Positions 26,493 to 35,886 of a stretch of DNA of 64,000 nt are shown here, piece by piece. The stretch is from Tamlana crocina (GTDB lineage: Bacteria; Bacteroidota; Bacteroidia; Flavobacteriales; Flavobacteriaceae). A model generated the notes under the pieces. The model did no database searches. It saw nothing but the letters and a program-made list of their open reading frames with translations, and was not told where the DNA came from. Position 1 is the first letter of the stretch; every line of letters begins with the position of its first letter. The DNA is taken from the NCBI GenBank assembly GCA_040429635.1, contig CP158972.1, positions 940,001 through 1,004,000 on the forward strand. Reading direction: 5' to 3'. A program made the position numbers and the translations under genes.

Positions 26493-27584
26493 ATGGGTCA
26501 ATCCAATTCGTTGAAACACTTAGCGCTCCAAAAGTTTAAAAGGAACTTTTGGGGCGTTTTTAGTTTCTTTTTTATCATTTTAGTGGGGTTTATTTCGGTG
26601 TTTGCTTATGTATTCGCGCCCGACGATTCGCAGTATGCCAACCAAATGCACCTATCCATCCATTCCCAAAAACCGGGGTTTGCGGTAACCATTTTGACCA
26701 TTCCGTCAAAGTTGGAAGGCGAGCAGTCGCGGTTCGATAAAATGTTCTTCGGAAAGAAAAAAGCCTCTAACGAAATTCCTATTTCAGATTATAGTATTGA
26801 AAACGAAACATTAACCTATACCGAATATGCTGCCGACGGCTTGGAAGGAGCCGAAAAAACCATTGAATTATCCGCTTTTCCAAATCAGGATGCTGTGGCT
26901 TTTATAGCCGAAAAAAACTTTTTGTTTGGTACCGATAAATACGGTCGCGATTTGTTGAGTCGGGTGTTGGTGGGTGCCAGAATATCTTTTTTTATTGGTT
27001 TTGTGGCGGTGTTTATTTCGTTGGTCATTGGTATTTTAATGGGGAGTTTGGCGGGTTATTTCGGCGGAAAAGTAGATGCTGTTATCATGTGGGTTATCAA
27101 TGTTACTTGGTCTATTCCAACCTTGCTTTTGGTGATAGCCATTACTTTGGCTTTGGGCAAAGGTTTTTGGCAGGTGTTTATTGCTGTGGGGTTGACCATG
27201 TGGGTGGAGGTAGCCCGTGTGGTACGCGGACAAATAATTAGTACCAAGGAAATGCAGTATGTAACCGCAGCCCGTGCTTTGGGCTATACCGATTTTAGAA
27301 TCATCACCAAACATATTTTGCCCAATATCATGGCACCTGTTATTGTCATTTCGGCAGCCAATTTTGCAGCCGCCATTTTAATTGAAAGCGGACTCAGCTT
27401 TTTAGGTATTGGTGCCCAACCGCCTATGGCTAGTTGGGGCGCGATGATTAAAGATCACTACAACTATATTATTTTAGGAAAACCCTATTTGGCCATCATC
27501 CCCGGTCTGTGCATTATGAGTTTGGTAATGGCTTTTATGCTTATTGGTAATGCACTTCGCGATGCTTTGGATGTAAAAGGGTAA
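26493..27584 (+). CDS. Oligopeptide/dipeptide ABC transporter permease (OppC/DppC-like), orphan
   Basis: A 363-residue membrane protein. One N-terminal helix (FWGVFSFFFIILVGFISVFAYVFAP) is followed by a ~100-residue soluble insertion. The binding-protein-dependent permease domain has about five helices, with DKYGRDLLSRVLVGARISFFIGFVAVFISL and the EAA loop AARALGYTDFRIITKHILPNI. No partner permease, ATPase or binding-protein gene is adjacent, so the rest of the transporter must be elsewhere. The insertion after helix 1 is longer than in OppC of Proteobacteria. Confidence 0.9.
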   Translation: MGQSNSLKHLALQKFKRNFWGVFSFFFIILVGFISVFAYVFAPDDSQYANQMHLSIHSQKPGFAVTILTIPSKLEGEQSRFDKMFFGKKKASNEIPISDYSIENETLTYTEYAADGLEGAEKTIELSAFPNQDAVAFIAEKNFLFGTDKYGRDLLSRVLVGARISFFIGFVAVFISLVIGILMGSLAGYFGGKVDAVIMWVINVTWSIPTLLLVIAITLALGKGFWQVFIAVGLTMWVEVARVVRGQIISTKEMQYVTAARALGYTDFRIITKHILPNIMAPVIVISAANFAAAILIESGLSFLGIGAQPPMASWGAMIKDHYNYIILGKPYLAIIPGLCIMSLVMAFMLIGNALRDALDVKG

Positions 27585-27630
27585 AACTGTCTCATTGCAT
27601 GAGAAAAACGAAACGTAATAGCTTTTTTTC

Positions 27631-28872
27631 TTAAATTAAGAGTAACTTCAGGGGGTGTAGAGTATCGTTGTTTTCTAGTAGGATTATATAAACTCCTTTT
27701 GGGAATTTACATTCAATTGTATCTTGATTGGCTTTGAAATTTCGATGAGTTAAAATTTTACTTCCATTTAAATGATACAAATGTAGGTTGAAATTTCTAT
27801 TAAATTCATCGTAAATTTTAAAGCTATTGGCGTTAAGGTCTTGGATTAACTTTATTGCTTTTTTGGTTTTAGAGGTGGAATTTAGAGTGCTTGAACATAT
27901 CAGGCTATTTAAAAAAACTGTGGAACGGTCTAGAATTTCTTCCTTTTCAGTGGGGGTGTCGAGATACCCCCCGTGTTCATTACTGTTTACCGTGCGCAGT
28001 TGGTTTGTAATTGATAAACTGTTGGCTTTTGCGTGTATCAAACTACTTCCATCGGCTTCTACGATATTAAAATTGGCAAATGAAAGTAGCCCGCTGTTAA
28101 AAGGGACTATTGGGTCGTTATCTTCATGAACAGAAAAGATAGGAGTATCGTTGTTTTCCATTAGGTTGGTGTCAAGGATGGCACCAGAAAAACTAATGAT
28201 ACCATTCACTTCTGAACTGTATTCTGTGTTACTGCTGCTATTTCCTTCAAAACCTCCATTATTCGATATGATATTCAAAACTAACTCGGGTATAATGTCA
28301 TCAGAATCAAGATATCCCACGTGGTTAGCAATTATTGCACCCGCTGAAAATCCTCCAGCGTATATGTGCTTTGAGTCAATTTTGTATGCATTGGTATTTG
28401 AAATGTCTTCCCTGAAAAACCTTATTGCAGCCTTCATATCGCACACTCCTTTGTACATTTGGTCTAGTCCGGCCATCATTTCATCAGGAGGAGGAAAAAC
28501 ACCATCATAAAGTCTGTAATCAATAGATGCTGCAACAAAGCCACGTTTGGCATAAAAAGTACATAAGTCGGCAATATCTGTTCGAGTGCCTGTAACAAAG
28601 GAACCACCATGGGCAAGGACGATTAGTGGCCTAGATACAGCCGTGTCGCCTTCGGGTGAATAGATGTCCATATAGAGATTTTGGTCTATGTCGCCAACGG
28701 TGCTATTGTTTCCATAAAGAACGTTTGCTGAAACTGAAACGTTAGTAAATAAATTTGTGGTGTATCTATTAGTTGCACAGCTTGTGTGATTGTCTTGTCC
28801 GTGTACTGTGCTTAAAGTCATTGATTTGGCACATACAAAGACTGCACAGAATTTAATAAAGTATTTTGTCAC
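27631..28872 (-). CDS. Secreted alpha/beta-hydrolase (carboxylesterase-like) with T9SS-like tail
   Basis: A 413-residue protein with a signal peptide (cleavage near VHGQD). The hydrolase part has the oxyanion-hole motif VLAHGGSFVTG near residue 87 and the nucleophile in GGFSAGAIIAN near residue 175; HEDNDPIVPF and NEHGGY near the end of the domain are candidate acid and histidine positions. The last ~75 residues (AIKLIQDLNANSFKIYDE … FPKGVYIILLENNDTLHPLKLLLI) resemble the type A C-terminal sorting domain of the type IX secretion system: an F-x-x-G-x-Y-hydrophobic core and a short terminal strand. Secretion by T9SS is inferred from that resemblance. Substrate unknown. Confidence 0.82.
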   Translation of the reverse strand: MTKYFIKFCAVFVCAKSMTLSTVHGQDNHTSCATNRYTTNLFTNVSVSANVLYGNNSTVGDIDQNLYMDIYSPEGDTAVSRPLIVLAHGGSFVTGTRTDIADLCTFYAKRGFVAASIDYRLYDGVFPPPDEMMAGLDQMYKGVCDMKAAIRFFREDISNTNAYKIDSKHIYAGGFSAGAIIANHVGYLDSDDIIPELVLNIISNNGGFEGNSSSNTEYSSEVNGIISFSGAILDTNLMENNDTPIFSVHEDNDPIVPFNSGLLSFANFNIVEADGSSLIHAKANSLSITNQLRTVNSNEHGGYLDTPTEKEEILDRSTVFLNSLICSSTLNSTSKTKKAIKLIQDLNANSFKIYDEFNRNFNLHLYHLNGSKILTHRNFKANQDTIECKFPKGVYIILLENNDTLHPLKLLLI

Positions 28873-29150
28873 TTCTCATCTTGTTTTGGTAGACTAAAGA
28901 TAGGTATTGGTTTTTTTTCGTTCAGAAAAAACAGATTAAATGTAAATAAAGTAGGTGTAAAGTGAATTGTGTTTCTGACGGTTTTATTATACGTCCCATT
29001 GGTTTGTTATTGTTTTAAGGCTGACATAGAAGCCATTTTAAGCTCATATGCCCATCTGGGAATTAGACCGCAAGTTATATGCGAAAACAACAAACGCCCT
29101 AAAAATGGGCGTTTCTATATCATGTTTTTACAAAATTATGTGCCTGTGCA
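28873..29150. other. Intergenic region left of IS copy 1
   Basis: 278 bases without a supported gene. It must hold the promoter of the esterase on the minus strand and contains a terminator-like hairpin at 29092-29114. The last six bases, TGTGCA, recur immediately to the right of IS copy 2, so this region and the one starting at 39387 were probably once contiguous. Confidence 0.55.
29092..29114. terminator. Terminator-like hairpin
   Basis: Eight-base arms AAACGCCC (29092-29099) and GGGCGTTT (29107-29114) around a 7-base AT-rich loop. The T tract is short. The gene it would serve is not obvious, and it may be a remnant of an earlier gene at this site. Confidence 0.45.
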
Positions 29151-30239
29151 GGCACCTTCACAAAACACAAAAACCCTTGTAAACATGAGGGTTTTGTTGT
29201 ATATAGAGGTATAAATAAACCCCGAAAACGGCCAAAAAGGGTCGAAAACGGGGTTTTCAGTTTCTATTAAAATGGAAATACAAAGAATTTCCGACCTACA
29301 AGGTCGTCTTTCCCTTTTTTCCCCAGTGAAGATTATGCCCTTTTCTACGCGCGCTTTTTAGAGGGCAATCTCGGAAAAATCCATCAAGCCATTCCTTGGG
29401 ATGATTTAGTTTTACAATTTAAGGTCAAAGAACAAAAATTGGGCAACAGCATGTTGTTCGGTCCACGCGGTCGTTTAGCCCCAATGTTTTTAAAACACTA
29501 TGCAGGCTGTTCGGGCAGGAAGCTCATGGAACAGATTTTGAGTCTCAATTACAAAAACATAACAATATTGATTTTACTGCCCAATATTACCGCAGAGTAG
29601 TCACTGTAAAACAAGTGTACGAGCAACAAAGCAGCTATTTTAAAACAGGCCAAAAGATAAAAGACCGCATTGTAAGCATATCCAAAGATTACCTGCGCCC
29701 TATAGTAAGAGGTAAAGAAACAAAACCCGTGGAGTTTGGAGCCAAGGTCAATAAATTACAGATATACGCCACCAACAAGAACCGAAGTTTTGTAACCAAG
29801 CACCAGATAAAGACCGATTTTAAGCGCAAGGGAAAATTACCTAAAGACCACCAAGGTGGAAACAGGCTAAAAGCAGCCATAACAAAAGAAAGAGCTTAAC
29901 GATTAGAAGGTAGTTTTGGTAAAGAAAAGGAACATTGCCACCTCAAAGAAATCAAGGCGAAAACAAAACCAAATGAAATGTTATGGGTCTTCTTTGGCAT
30001 ACATACTGCCAATGCCTTAGAAATGGGAAGGCGAATGCAAAACGCCCCAAAGCAAGTCGCTTAAAAAAAAGTGATTTCCATTAATGGGGAACGTGCGCCG
30101 TGACGTTAAAAAAACACATGCCTTTTGTGTATTTAATTTTCTTTTTTATCGCTAGCCAAAGGAAAATTGTCAAAGGGAAGTATTGAAAACAAAAAATAGC
30201 ACCAAAATATAATTAATGATGCTATTTTCTGAATGTGCC
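29151..30239 (+). mobile_element. Defective IS element, copy 1 (1089 bp)
   Basis: Bounded by inverted repeats: left end GGCACCTTCACAAAA, right end complement GGCACATTCAGAAAA (2 mismatches in 15). A second copy of the same length in the same orientation is at 38298-39386, with roughly ten base differences. The left subterminal part has hairpins (AAAACCCT/AGGGTTTT and ACCCCG/CGGGGT). The interior is a deleted DDE transposase gene resembling IS5/IS1182-like transposases of Bacteroidota; exact family not certain. The flanking 6-mers differ on the two sides (TGTGCA left, AACAAA right), but each matches a flank of the other copy. Confidence 0.92.
29272..30064 (+). pseudogene. Internally deleted transposase, copy 1
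   Basis: From the ATG at 29272, MEIQRISDLQGRLSLF reads in one frame and then shifts near 29325. The frame continues as SEDYALFYARFLEGNLGKIHQ and YAGCSGRKLMEQI, breaks again, and resumes as FESQLQKHNN, KQVYEQQSSYF and IVRGKETKPVEFGAKV. The central part between MEQI and FESQ and the part between KLQI and YATNKNRSF are missing compared with full-length relatives as I know them. A further stop (TAA at 29897-29899) cuts copy 1 where copy 2 has TCA. The C-terminal block EGSFGKEKEHCHL … FFGIHTANALEMGRRM is the family hallmark. It cannot make an active transposase. Confidence 0.88.
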
Positions 30240-30280
30240 AACAAAAAGCGCTTATTCAACGAATAAGCGCTTTTTGTTTT
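30240..30280. terminator. Long perfect palindrome after ppc, cut by the IS boundary
   Basis: Left arm 30240-30257 and right arm 30261-30278 pair perfectly (18 bp) around loop AAC. The left arm stops at the IS edge. If the left flank of IS copy 2 is rejoined here with one AACAAA removed, the arms grow to 20 perfect base pairs. It terminates ppc on the minus strand. Confidence 0.85.
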
Positions 30281-30301
30281 TAATGGCTTTAGGTGTGCCA
30301 A

Positions 30302-32884
30302 TTAAGCCGAATTTCTACTGGCGTTAATATTTCCAAATAACGAACGGGTAACGATCTTTTCAAAAATCTTTTTCTCGTCGTTATCAATGCCTGCTTTTTC
30401 AAGCTCCTGTACCTTTTTAAGGGCGTATTGCTGTATTGTCAACAATGGCAATACAATAGATTCCCTAACTTGAATAGAAGCTTTTCCAGACGGCTCATTT
30501 TCCATCAATTCGCTATATCCGGTCAATTTAAGTAGTAGCCTTTTTGTGGTTTGGTACTCTTCGTAAATAATGTTCCAAAATGCACCGAACTCTTCGTCTT
30601 TAGACATGTATTTAGTCAAATCGAAGAACGATTTGGTTAAAGACATCATACTGTTTTCCAATAGGGTTTTAAAGAATTTAGAGTTATTGTAAAGGTGTTC
30701 TACTTTATCGAATTCACCGCGGTCTTCATACTGCTTCAATGCGGTTCCTACTCCAAAGAATCCAGGGACGTTTTGTTTCAACTGACTCCAAGACCCTACA
30801 AACGGAATGGCTCGCAAATCTGAAAATACCAACTTGTCTGAAGTGCCTCGTTTCGAAGGTCTACTTCCAATATTGGTTTTGGCGTAATATTTTAAAGTAC
30901 TCATGCGCTCCAAGTATGGGATGAACATGGGGTGATTTTTAAAGTTTTTGTAGGTTTGATAACTGGTTTCAGCCAAATCACTCATAACTACACGATCTTC
31001 ATCGCTCATGCGGTTCTTTTCCTTCAACTTGTTCATAATACCCGAACTGATCAATTGCTCGAGGTTGTATTGCGACGAATCTAAAGTTCCGAAGTTAGAG
31101 CTAATGGTTTGTCCTTGTATGGTCAATTGAACTTCTTTGTCTTCAATAGTTGGACCCAACGAAGCGTAGAATTGGTGCGTCTTTCCACCTCCACGAGCTG
31201 GTGGTCCGCCGCGACCATCAAAGAATATGGCGGTAACATCGTATTTTCTCGACATTTCGGTAAGTAATTCCTTGGCTTTGTATATGCCCCAGTTTGCCAT
31301 TAAATAACCCCCATCTTTTGTTCCGTCAGAGAAACCTAGCATGATGGTTTGTTTCATGCCGCGTGCTTTAAGGTGAGCCATGTATTGCGGGTTACTGTAC
31401 AATTGTTCCATGACGCTTGGTGCATTTTCCAAATCGGTAATGGTTTCAAACAATGGCACAACATCAACAGTTAATTCATCTTTAAAGGCTACAATTTTAA
31501 GCATCGCAAACAGCTGCATCACATTCAGTGCTGTTTGGTTGTTGCTAATAATGTATCGATTGGCACCGCGTTCGCCGTTGCTGGCCTGAATATCTTTAAT
31601 TACCGATATGGTTTTTAAGGTGTTGTAAACCATTTCATCTTCAAAAACATCTAGGTGCTCAATGCTGTCATCTGCTTTCGAAAGGATTTCAATTTGCTCT
31701 GCTTCCGTTAAATCGTGATAATTTTTTGGGAACGACGAACTGCCCGTTTCAATCAAGTGGTCTATAACCGTAGTGAAAACAGAATGGTGAATGCGGCTAT
31801 CTTGTCTAATATCCAATGTGCCAAAATTATAGCCAAACATATGAACTCTGTTAATAAGGTCATTTATTTCGTTAACATAAAGAGATTGGTGTTCTTCAAC
31901 AACCAAATCGCGAATGCTAAGCAATTCGTCAATCAGTTCTTGGGCGCTTATCGCTTTTTTGTAGTTAAGGTCTATACTGTAATTGTACAGTATAGTCTCT
32001 AATTTTATAATACGCTTCTCAACCCCTCTAAAGGTTAACTTTCTTCTTAATTTTTTAAGGTCTTCGTAGTATTTTTTAAGAATGGCCCGTTTAAGCTTGT
32101 TGGCTACTTTTAAGGTAGTGTCTGGTTTTACAAAAGGGTTTCCGTCGCGGTCGCCACCTGGCCAGAATCCAATATTGATAATCTCGTTGTGCTTTTTGGC
32201 ATCGGTGAAAATATTCTGTTGGATGTAATTGTAAATATCCCCAAACGATTGGTAAAACACGTTTTCCAAATACCAAATTAAGCTTTTGGCCTCATCATAA
32301 GGTGTTGGCTTTTTGTGCTTAAAGAAAGGCGTCTTTCCTAGTTGCCCGAATAAGTTGTTGATTTCAGATAGGTTGTTTTCCTTAATCGCTTTTGTTAAAT
32401 CCGTGATGATACCCAATACCGATCCTGGATAAAACTGGGTAGGGTGCGCGGTAAGTACAATACGTACCTTAAATTCTTCAAGATATTCCTTGAGTTCTTC
32501 AAGTTTATCTTCAGAAATGGCAGACCCTTTAAGGTTTCTTAAAGTACCCACACCTTCCATGTTGTTCACCACCGGGAAAGCAGCGTCTTCAATGGCATCA
32601 AATAAAACAACTTGGCGCTCAATGTATTGGATGAACCTAAAAAGTAAATTTATTTGACTCTCTTTTGATCGGCGCGCTTGGTATTTTTCAAAAAAGGTGT
32701 CGACTATGGTTGTTGGATCGTCGCCTTTTTTAAATCCTTTTTCGCAAGTTTCGTGGAATAAAGGCAAAAGGACCCCGGTTTTTGTAACAGAATCAAAGGG
32801 TAAAGTCATAAATATACTGTTGTATATTTGGTATTTTGACAAAACACTTTGGTTGAATCTTTTTAATTTTGGTTCTACTGACAT
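30302..32884 (-). CDS. ppc: Phosphoenolpyruvate carboxylase
   Basis: Fixes bicarbonate onto PEP to give oxaloacetate, an anaplerotic step. The 860-residue protein carries the family landmarks: catalytic His in VLTAHPTQF near residue 140, FWPGGDRDGNPFV near 240, the substrate loop MLGFSDGTKDGGYL near 530, the arginine loop FFDGRGGPPARGGG near 570, and AIPFVGSWSQLKQNVPGFFGVG near 715. It is slightly shorter than the enterobacterial enzyme. It diverges from nadA across 466 bases. Its terminator palindrome abuts IS copy 1. Confidence 0.96.
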   Translation of the reverse strand: MSVEPKLKRFNQSVLSKYQIYNSIFMTLPFDSVTKTGVLLPLFHETCEKGFKKGDDPTTIVDTFFEKYQARRSKESQINLLFRFIQYIERQVVLFDAIEDAAFPVVNNMEGVGTLRNLKGSAISEDKLEELKEYLEEFKVRIVLTAHPTQFYPGSVLGIITDLTKAIKENNLSEINNLFGQLGKTPFFKHKKPTPYDEAKSLIWYLENVFYQSFGDIYNYIQQNIFTDAKKHNEIINIGFWPGGDRDGNPFVKPDTTLKVANKLKRAILKKYYEDLKKLRRKLTFRGVEKRIIKLETILYNYSIDLNYKKAISAQELIDELLSIRDLVVEEHQSLYVNEINDLINRVHMFGYNFGTLDIRQDSRIHHSVFTTVIDHLIETGSSSFPKNYHDLTEAEQIEILSKADDSIEHLDVFEDEMVYNTLKTISVIKDIQASNGERGANRYIISNNQTALNVMQLFAMLKIVAFKDELTVDVVPLFETITDLENAPSVMEQLYSNPQYMAHLKARGMKQTIMLGFSDGTKDGGYLMANWGIYKAKELLTEMSRKYDVTAIFFDGRGGPPARGGGKTHQFYASLGPTIEDKEVQLTIQGQTISSNFGTLDSSQYNLEQLISSGIMNKLKEKNRMSDEDRVVMSDLAETSYQTYKNFKNHPMFIPYLERMSTLKYYAKTNIGSRPSKRGTSDKLVFSDLRAIPFVGSWSQLKQNVPGFFGVGTALKQYEDRGEFDKVEHLYNNSKFFKTLLENSMMSLTKSFFDLTKYMSKDEEFGAFWNIIYEEYQTTKRLLLKLTGYSELMENEPSGKASIQVRESIVLPLLTIQQYALKKVQELEKAGIDNDEKKIFEKIVTRSLFGNINASRNSA

Positions 32885-33350
32885 ATAATTTTTTTATGTT
32901 CAAAATGAAGCATAAAAATACTAAAGCTATAGCTAACCAACATAGTCTGTTCAAAGATTTATCAAATTTTGTGCTTTGTGGAATGATGTTTAAGGAATTT
33001 TGAAAAAAACGAGACAAATGTTAAAGGTTTGAAACCTTGTTTTTGATGAAAAATCCTCCTTGTTCCGGTTGTTGAAAGAATTTACAGTTTTTACTTTTTA
33101 GAGGAGCGTCCGTGATTTTTTTGATTTTAAGCCCAATGTTCTTTTTGAGTCGCTTTTTTAATTTCTAAATTATTAAAGGTTTTGGTTGGCAATTATTTAA
33201 AAATCTAACAAAAACCTTGCAGGTTATTGATATGCCGATATTTTTTAGGTGAAATCCCATTCCATAAACAGATTAATTAGGATATTTGCAAAAAAATAGT
33301 CGGTCAATAGTTTGCCGACTTGTTTAGTAATCACACGATTTTAGTTTAAA
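32885..33350. other. 466-bp divergent intergenic region, ppc / nadA
   Basis: AT-rich, with no supported gene. It should contain both promoters. On the minus strand TTG … TATTTTTA at about 17-base spacing upstream of ppc is a candidate. Near the nadA side a small hairpin AGTCGG/CCGACT (about 33298-33320) with an 11-base loop precedes the start codon by about 30 bases and could be a leader or operator. A second imperfect inverted repeat (AAGGTTTT … AAAACCTT) lies near 33178-33225. Confidence 0.4.
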
Positions 33351-34277
33351 ATGGATTTAGTAAAAGAGATAAAAAGGCTGAAAGAGGAAAAAAATGCGGT
33401 TATTCTGGCGCACTATTATCAAGTTGGTGAAATTCAGGATATTGCAGATTATGTGGGAGACAGTTTGGGCTTGTCGCAAAAGGCCGCCGAAACCGATGCC
33501 GATATCATTGTTTTTGCGGGCGTTCATTTTATGGCCGAAACCGCTAAAATTCTAAATCCGAGTAAAACGGTGGTGCTGCCCGATTTGAATGCAGGTTGCT
33601 CATTGGCTGATTCTTGTCCGCCAGAAGCTTTCGAGAAATTCACAAAAGCGCACCCCGACCACATTGTGATTACTTATGTGAACTGCTCGGCCGAAATTAA
33701 GGCGTTGAGCGATATTGTTTGTACCTCTTCAAATGCATTAAAAATAGTAAACTCCATTCCAAAGGAAACACCTATTATTTTTGCTCCGGATAGAAACCTT
33801 GGTCGTTACATTATCAATGAAACGGGCAGAGACATGTTGCTTTGGGACGGCAGTTGTGTGGTGCACGAAGCCTTTTCGATGGATAAGTTGATCGAGCTTC
33901 ATAAAAAATATCCCGATTACAAAATTATTGCGCACCCAGAATCTGAAACCCATATTTTGAATACGGCAACGTACATTGGTTCCACCTCCGGGATGATCAA
34001 CTATGTTAAGGAGCACCAAGACCAAAAGTTTATTGTGGCTACCGAAGCGGGTATTTTGCACAAAATGCAACAGGAAATGCCCAACACCGAAATGGTGCCG
34101 GCACCTGCAAAAGAAGACAATACCTGTGCGTGCAGCGAGTGCCACTTCATGAAAATGAATACCCTTCAAAAATTATACGATTGTTTACTTAACGAATCGC
34201 CACAAATTGAAGTAGATCCTAAAATTATAGACCGCGCGTTGTTGCCTATTGAACGCATGTTGGAGTTGTCAAAATAA
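33351..34277 (+). CDS. nadA: Quinolinate synthase A
   Basis: Condenses iminoaspartate with dihydroxyacetone phosphate to quinolinate in de novo NAD synthesis, using an oxygen-sensitive 4Fe-4S cluster. The 308-residue protein has [23 protein letters not shown] near residue 20, [15 protein letters not shown], cysteines in [12 protein letters not shown] near 84, [12 protein letters not shown] near 110, and the late cluster ligands in [14 protein letters not shown] near 260. nadB follows 5 bases later and supplies iminoaspartate. nadC is not in the window. Confidence 0.97.
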   Translation: MDLVKEIKRLKEEKNAVILAHYYQVGEIQDIADYVGDSLGLSQKAAETDADIIVFAGVHFMAETAKILNPSKTVVLPDLNAGCSLADSCPPEAFEKFTKAHPDHIVITYVNCSAEIKALSDIVCTSSNALKIVNSIPKETPIIFAPDRNLGRYIINETGRDMLLWDGSCVVHEAFSMDKLIELHKKYPDYKIIAHPESETHILNTATYIGSTSGMINYVKEHQDQKFIVATEAGILHKMQQEMPNTEMVPAPAKEDNTCACSECHFMKMNTLQKLYDCLLNESPQIEVDPKIIDRALLPIERMLELSK

Positions 34278-34282
34278 TTAAA

Positions 34283-35839
34283 ATGACTTCAGATTATCTC
34301 GTTATTGGTTCTGGTATCGCGGGTTTGACCTTTTCGGTTAAAATTGCTGAAAAATTCCCCGATAGGAAAGTGGTTATTGTTACCAAAGCCAGTGAAGACG
34401 AATCAAACACAAAATATGCCCAAGGCGGCGTAGCCATTGTTTTAAATAAAGAAGACGATTCCTTTAAAAAACACATCAAAGACACTTTAATCGCTGGTGA
34501 CGGGCTGTGCAAGGAAGATGTGGTTAAAATGGTGGTGAAGGAAGGTCCCGACCGATTGGAAGAACTTTTGCTTTGGGGTGCTAATTTTGATGTTAACGAT
34601 GCCGGAAAGTTCGATTTAGGAAAAGAAGGCGGGCATTCTGAATACCGTATTGTACATCATAAAGATATTACGGGCTATGAAATTGAAAGAGCACTTCTGA
34701 AACGAGCGCATCAGTTGTCTAATATTTCTATTATGCCTCATCATTTTGCTATCGATTTGGTGACCAATCACCATGTAAAAGACACAAATGCCGATGAGTT
34801 GACTTGTTACGGGGCTTATATCCTCAACCAAAAAACGGGTGATATTTTCACTATAAAATCGGGGGTGACTTTGTTGGCCTCTGGTGGCATTGGCCGAGTG
34901 TATGGACATACTACCAATCCGGCGATTGCCACGGGAGACGGTATTGCTATGGCTTATCGAGCCAAAGCACGCATCAAAGATATGGAGTTTGTGCAGTTCC
35001 ACCCTACGGCACTTTACGATGCTAGAGGTGAATCGTCTTTTTTAATTTCTGAAGCGGTTAGAGGGTTTGGCGCTTATCTTCGAAACCAAAACGGACATCG
35101 GTTTATGCCCGATTACGATGAGCGTGCCGAGTTGGCATCGAGAGATATCGTGTCCCAATGCATCGATAACGAACTCAAAAAATCTGGAGACCAGCATGTG
35201 TATTTGGATTGTACACACTTGGATGTTGAGGCGTTTAAAAACCATTTTCCAAATATTTACAATAAATGCAAAAGCCGCCATATCAATATTGAAACCGATT
35301 GGATTCCGGTGGTGCCGGCATCGCATTATTTGTGCGGCGGTGTAAAAGTTAGTAAAAAAGGAAAAACCTCGATTAAAAACCTATTTGCTTGCGGCGAATG
35401 TTCCAGAACGGGACTTCATGGCGCCAATAGGTTAGCGTCAAATTCATTGTTGGAAGCTTTGGTGTATGCACACAATATTTTTAAATATCATGCCAAGCGC
35501 GATGTGGTAAAGCTAAATGTGGATATTCCGAAATGGAATGACGAGGGCACCACGATAAGTAAAGAGCATGTTTTAATTCAGCACAACCAAAAAGAATTGC
35601 AGGCCTTGATGCGCGATTACGTGGGGATTGTTAGGAGCAACAAACGTTTGAAACGGGCCATAAAACGCATTGAATTAATCTACAGCGAGGTGGAGGATTT
35701 GTACAAAGAACACAAAATTACAACGTCGCTTTGCGAGTTACGTAACATGATAAACGTAGCGCATTTAATTATCGAGCAGTCTTTGGAACGTACCGAAAAC
35801 AAAGGCGGGTATTTCAATATCGATAATGTGAAAAAATAA
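34283..35839 (+). CDS. nadB: L-aspartate oxidase
   Basis: FAD enzyme oxidising L-aspartate to iminoaspartate, the first step of de novo NAD synthesis. The 518-residue protein has the Rossmann motif VIGSGIAGLTFSVKIA at residues 6-21, the TKYAQGGVAIV block near 45, GGHSEYRIVHHKDITGYEIERAL near 115, and the catalytic-domain segments FVQFHPTALYDA near 237, PASHYLCGGVKV near 345 and GECSRTGLHGANRLASNSLLEALVY near 375. It is cotranscribed with nadA, and its stop lies in a terminator stem. Confidence 0.97.
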   Translation: MTSDYLVIGSGIAGLTFSVKIAEKFPDRKVVIVTKASEDESNTKYAQGGVAIVLNKEDDSFKKHIKDTLIAGDGLCKEDVVKMVVKEGPDRLEELLLWGANFDVNDAGKFDLGKEGGHSEYRIVHHKDITGYEIERALLKRAHQLSNISIMPHHFAIDLVTNHHVKDTNADELTCYGAYILNQKTGDIFTIKSGVTLLASGGIGRVYGHTTNPAIATGDGIAMAYRAKARIKDMEFVQFHPTALYDARGESSFLISEAVRGFGAYLRNQNGHRFMPDYDERAELASRDIVSQCIDNELKKSGDQHVYLDCTHLDVEAFKNHFPNIYNKCKSRHINIETDWIPVVPASHYLCGGVKVSKKGKTSIKNLFACGECSRTGLHGANRLASNSLLEALVYAHNIFKYHAKRDVVKLNVDIPKWNDEGTTISKEHVLIQHNQKELQALMRDYVGIVRSNKRLKRAIKRIELIYSEVEDLYKEHKITTSLCELRNMINVAHLIIEQSLERTENKGGYFNIDNVKK

Positions 35840-35865
35840 AGTCGGTATGAAAACCGACTTTACTT
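35837..35865 (+). terminator. Intrinsic terminator after nadB
   Basis: Ten-base arms TAAAGTCGGT (35837-35846) and ACCGACTTTA (35853-35862). The stem includes the nadB stop codon. The tail is only weakly T-rich. Confidence 0.65.
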
Positions 35866-35886
35866 ATCCTAAGGGCAAAAAAAGGA

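Noticed and set aside
28969-29214. An 81-codon open frame running from the spacer into IS copy 1.
   Set aside because: It crosses the IS left end, has no recognisable domain, and its composition is like the noncoding spacer.
29615-29899. A 94-codon open frame that could be taken as a small intact gene.
   Set aside because: It is an internal piece of the deleted transposase; the same frame continues in copy 2 and lacks the N-terminal part.
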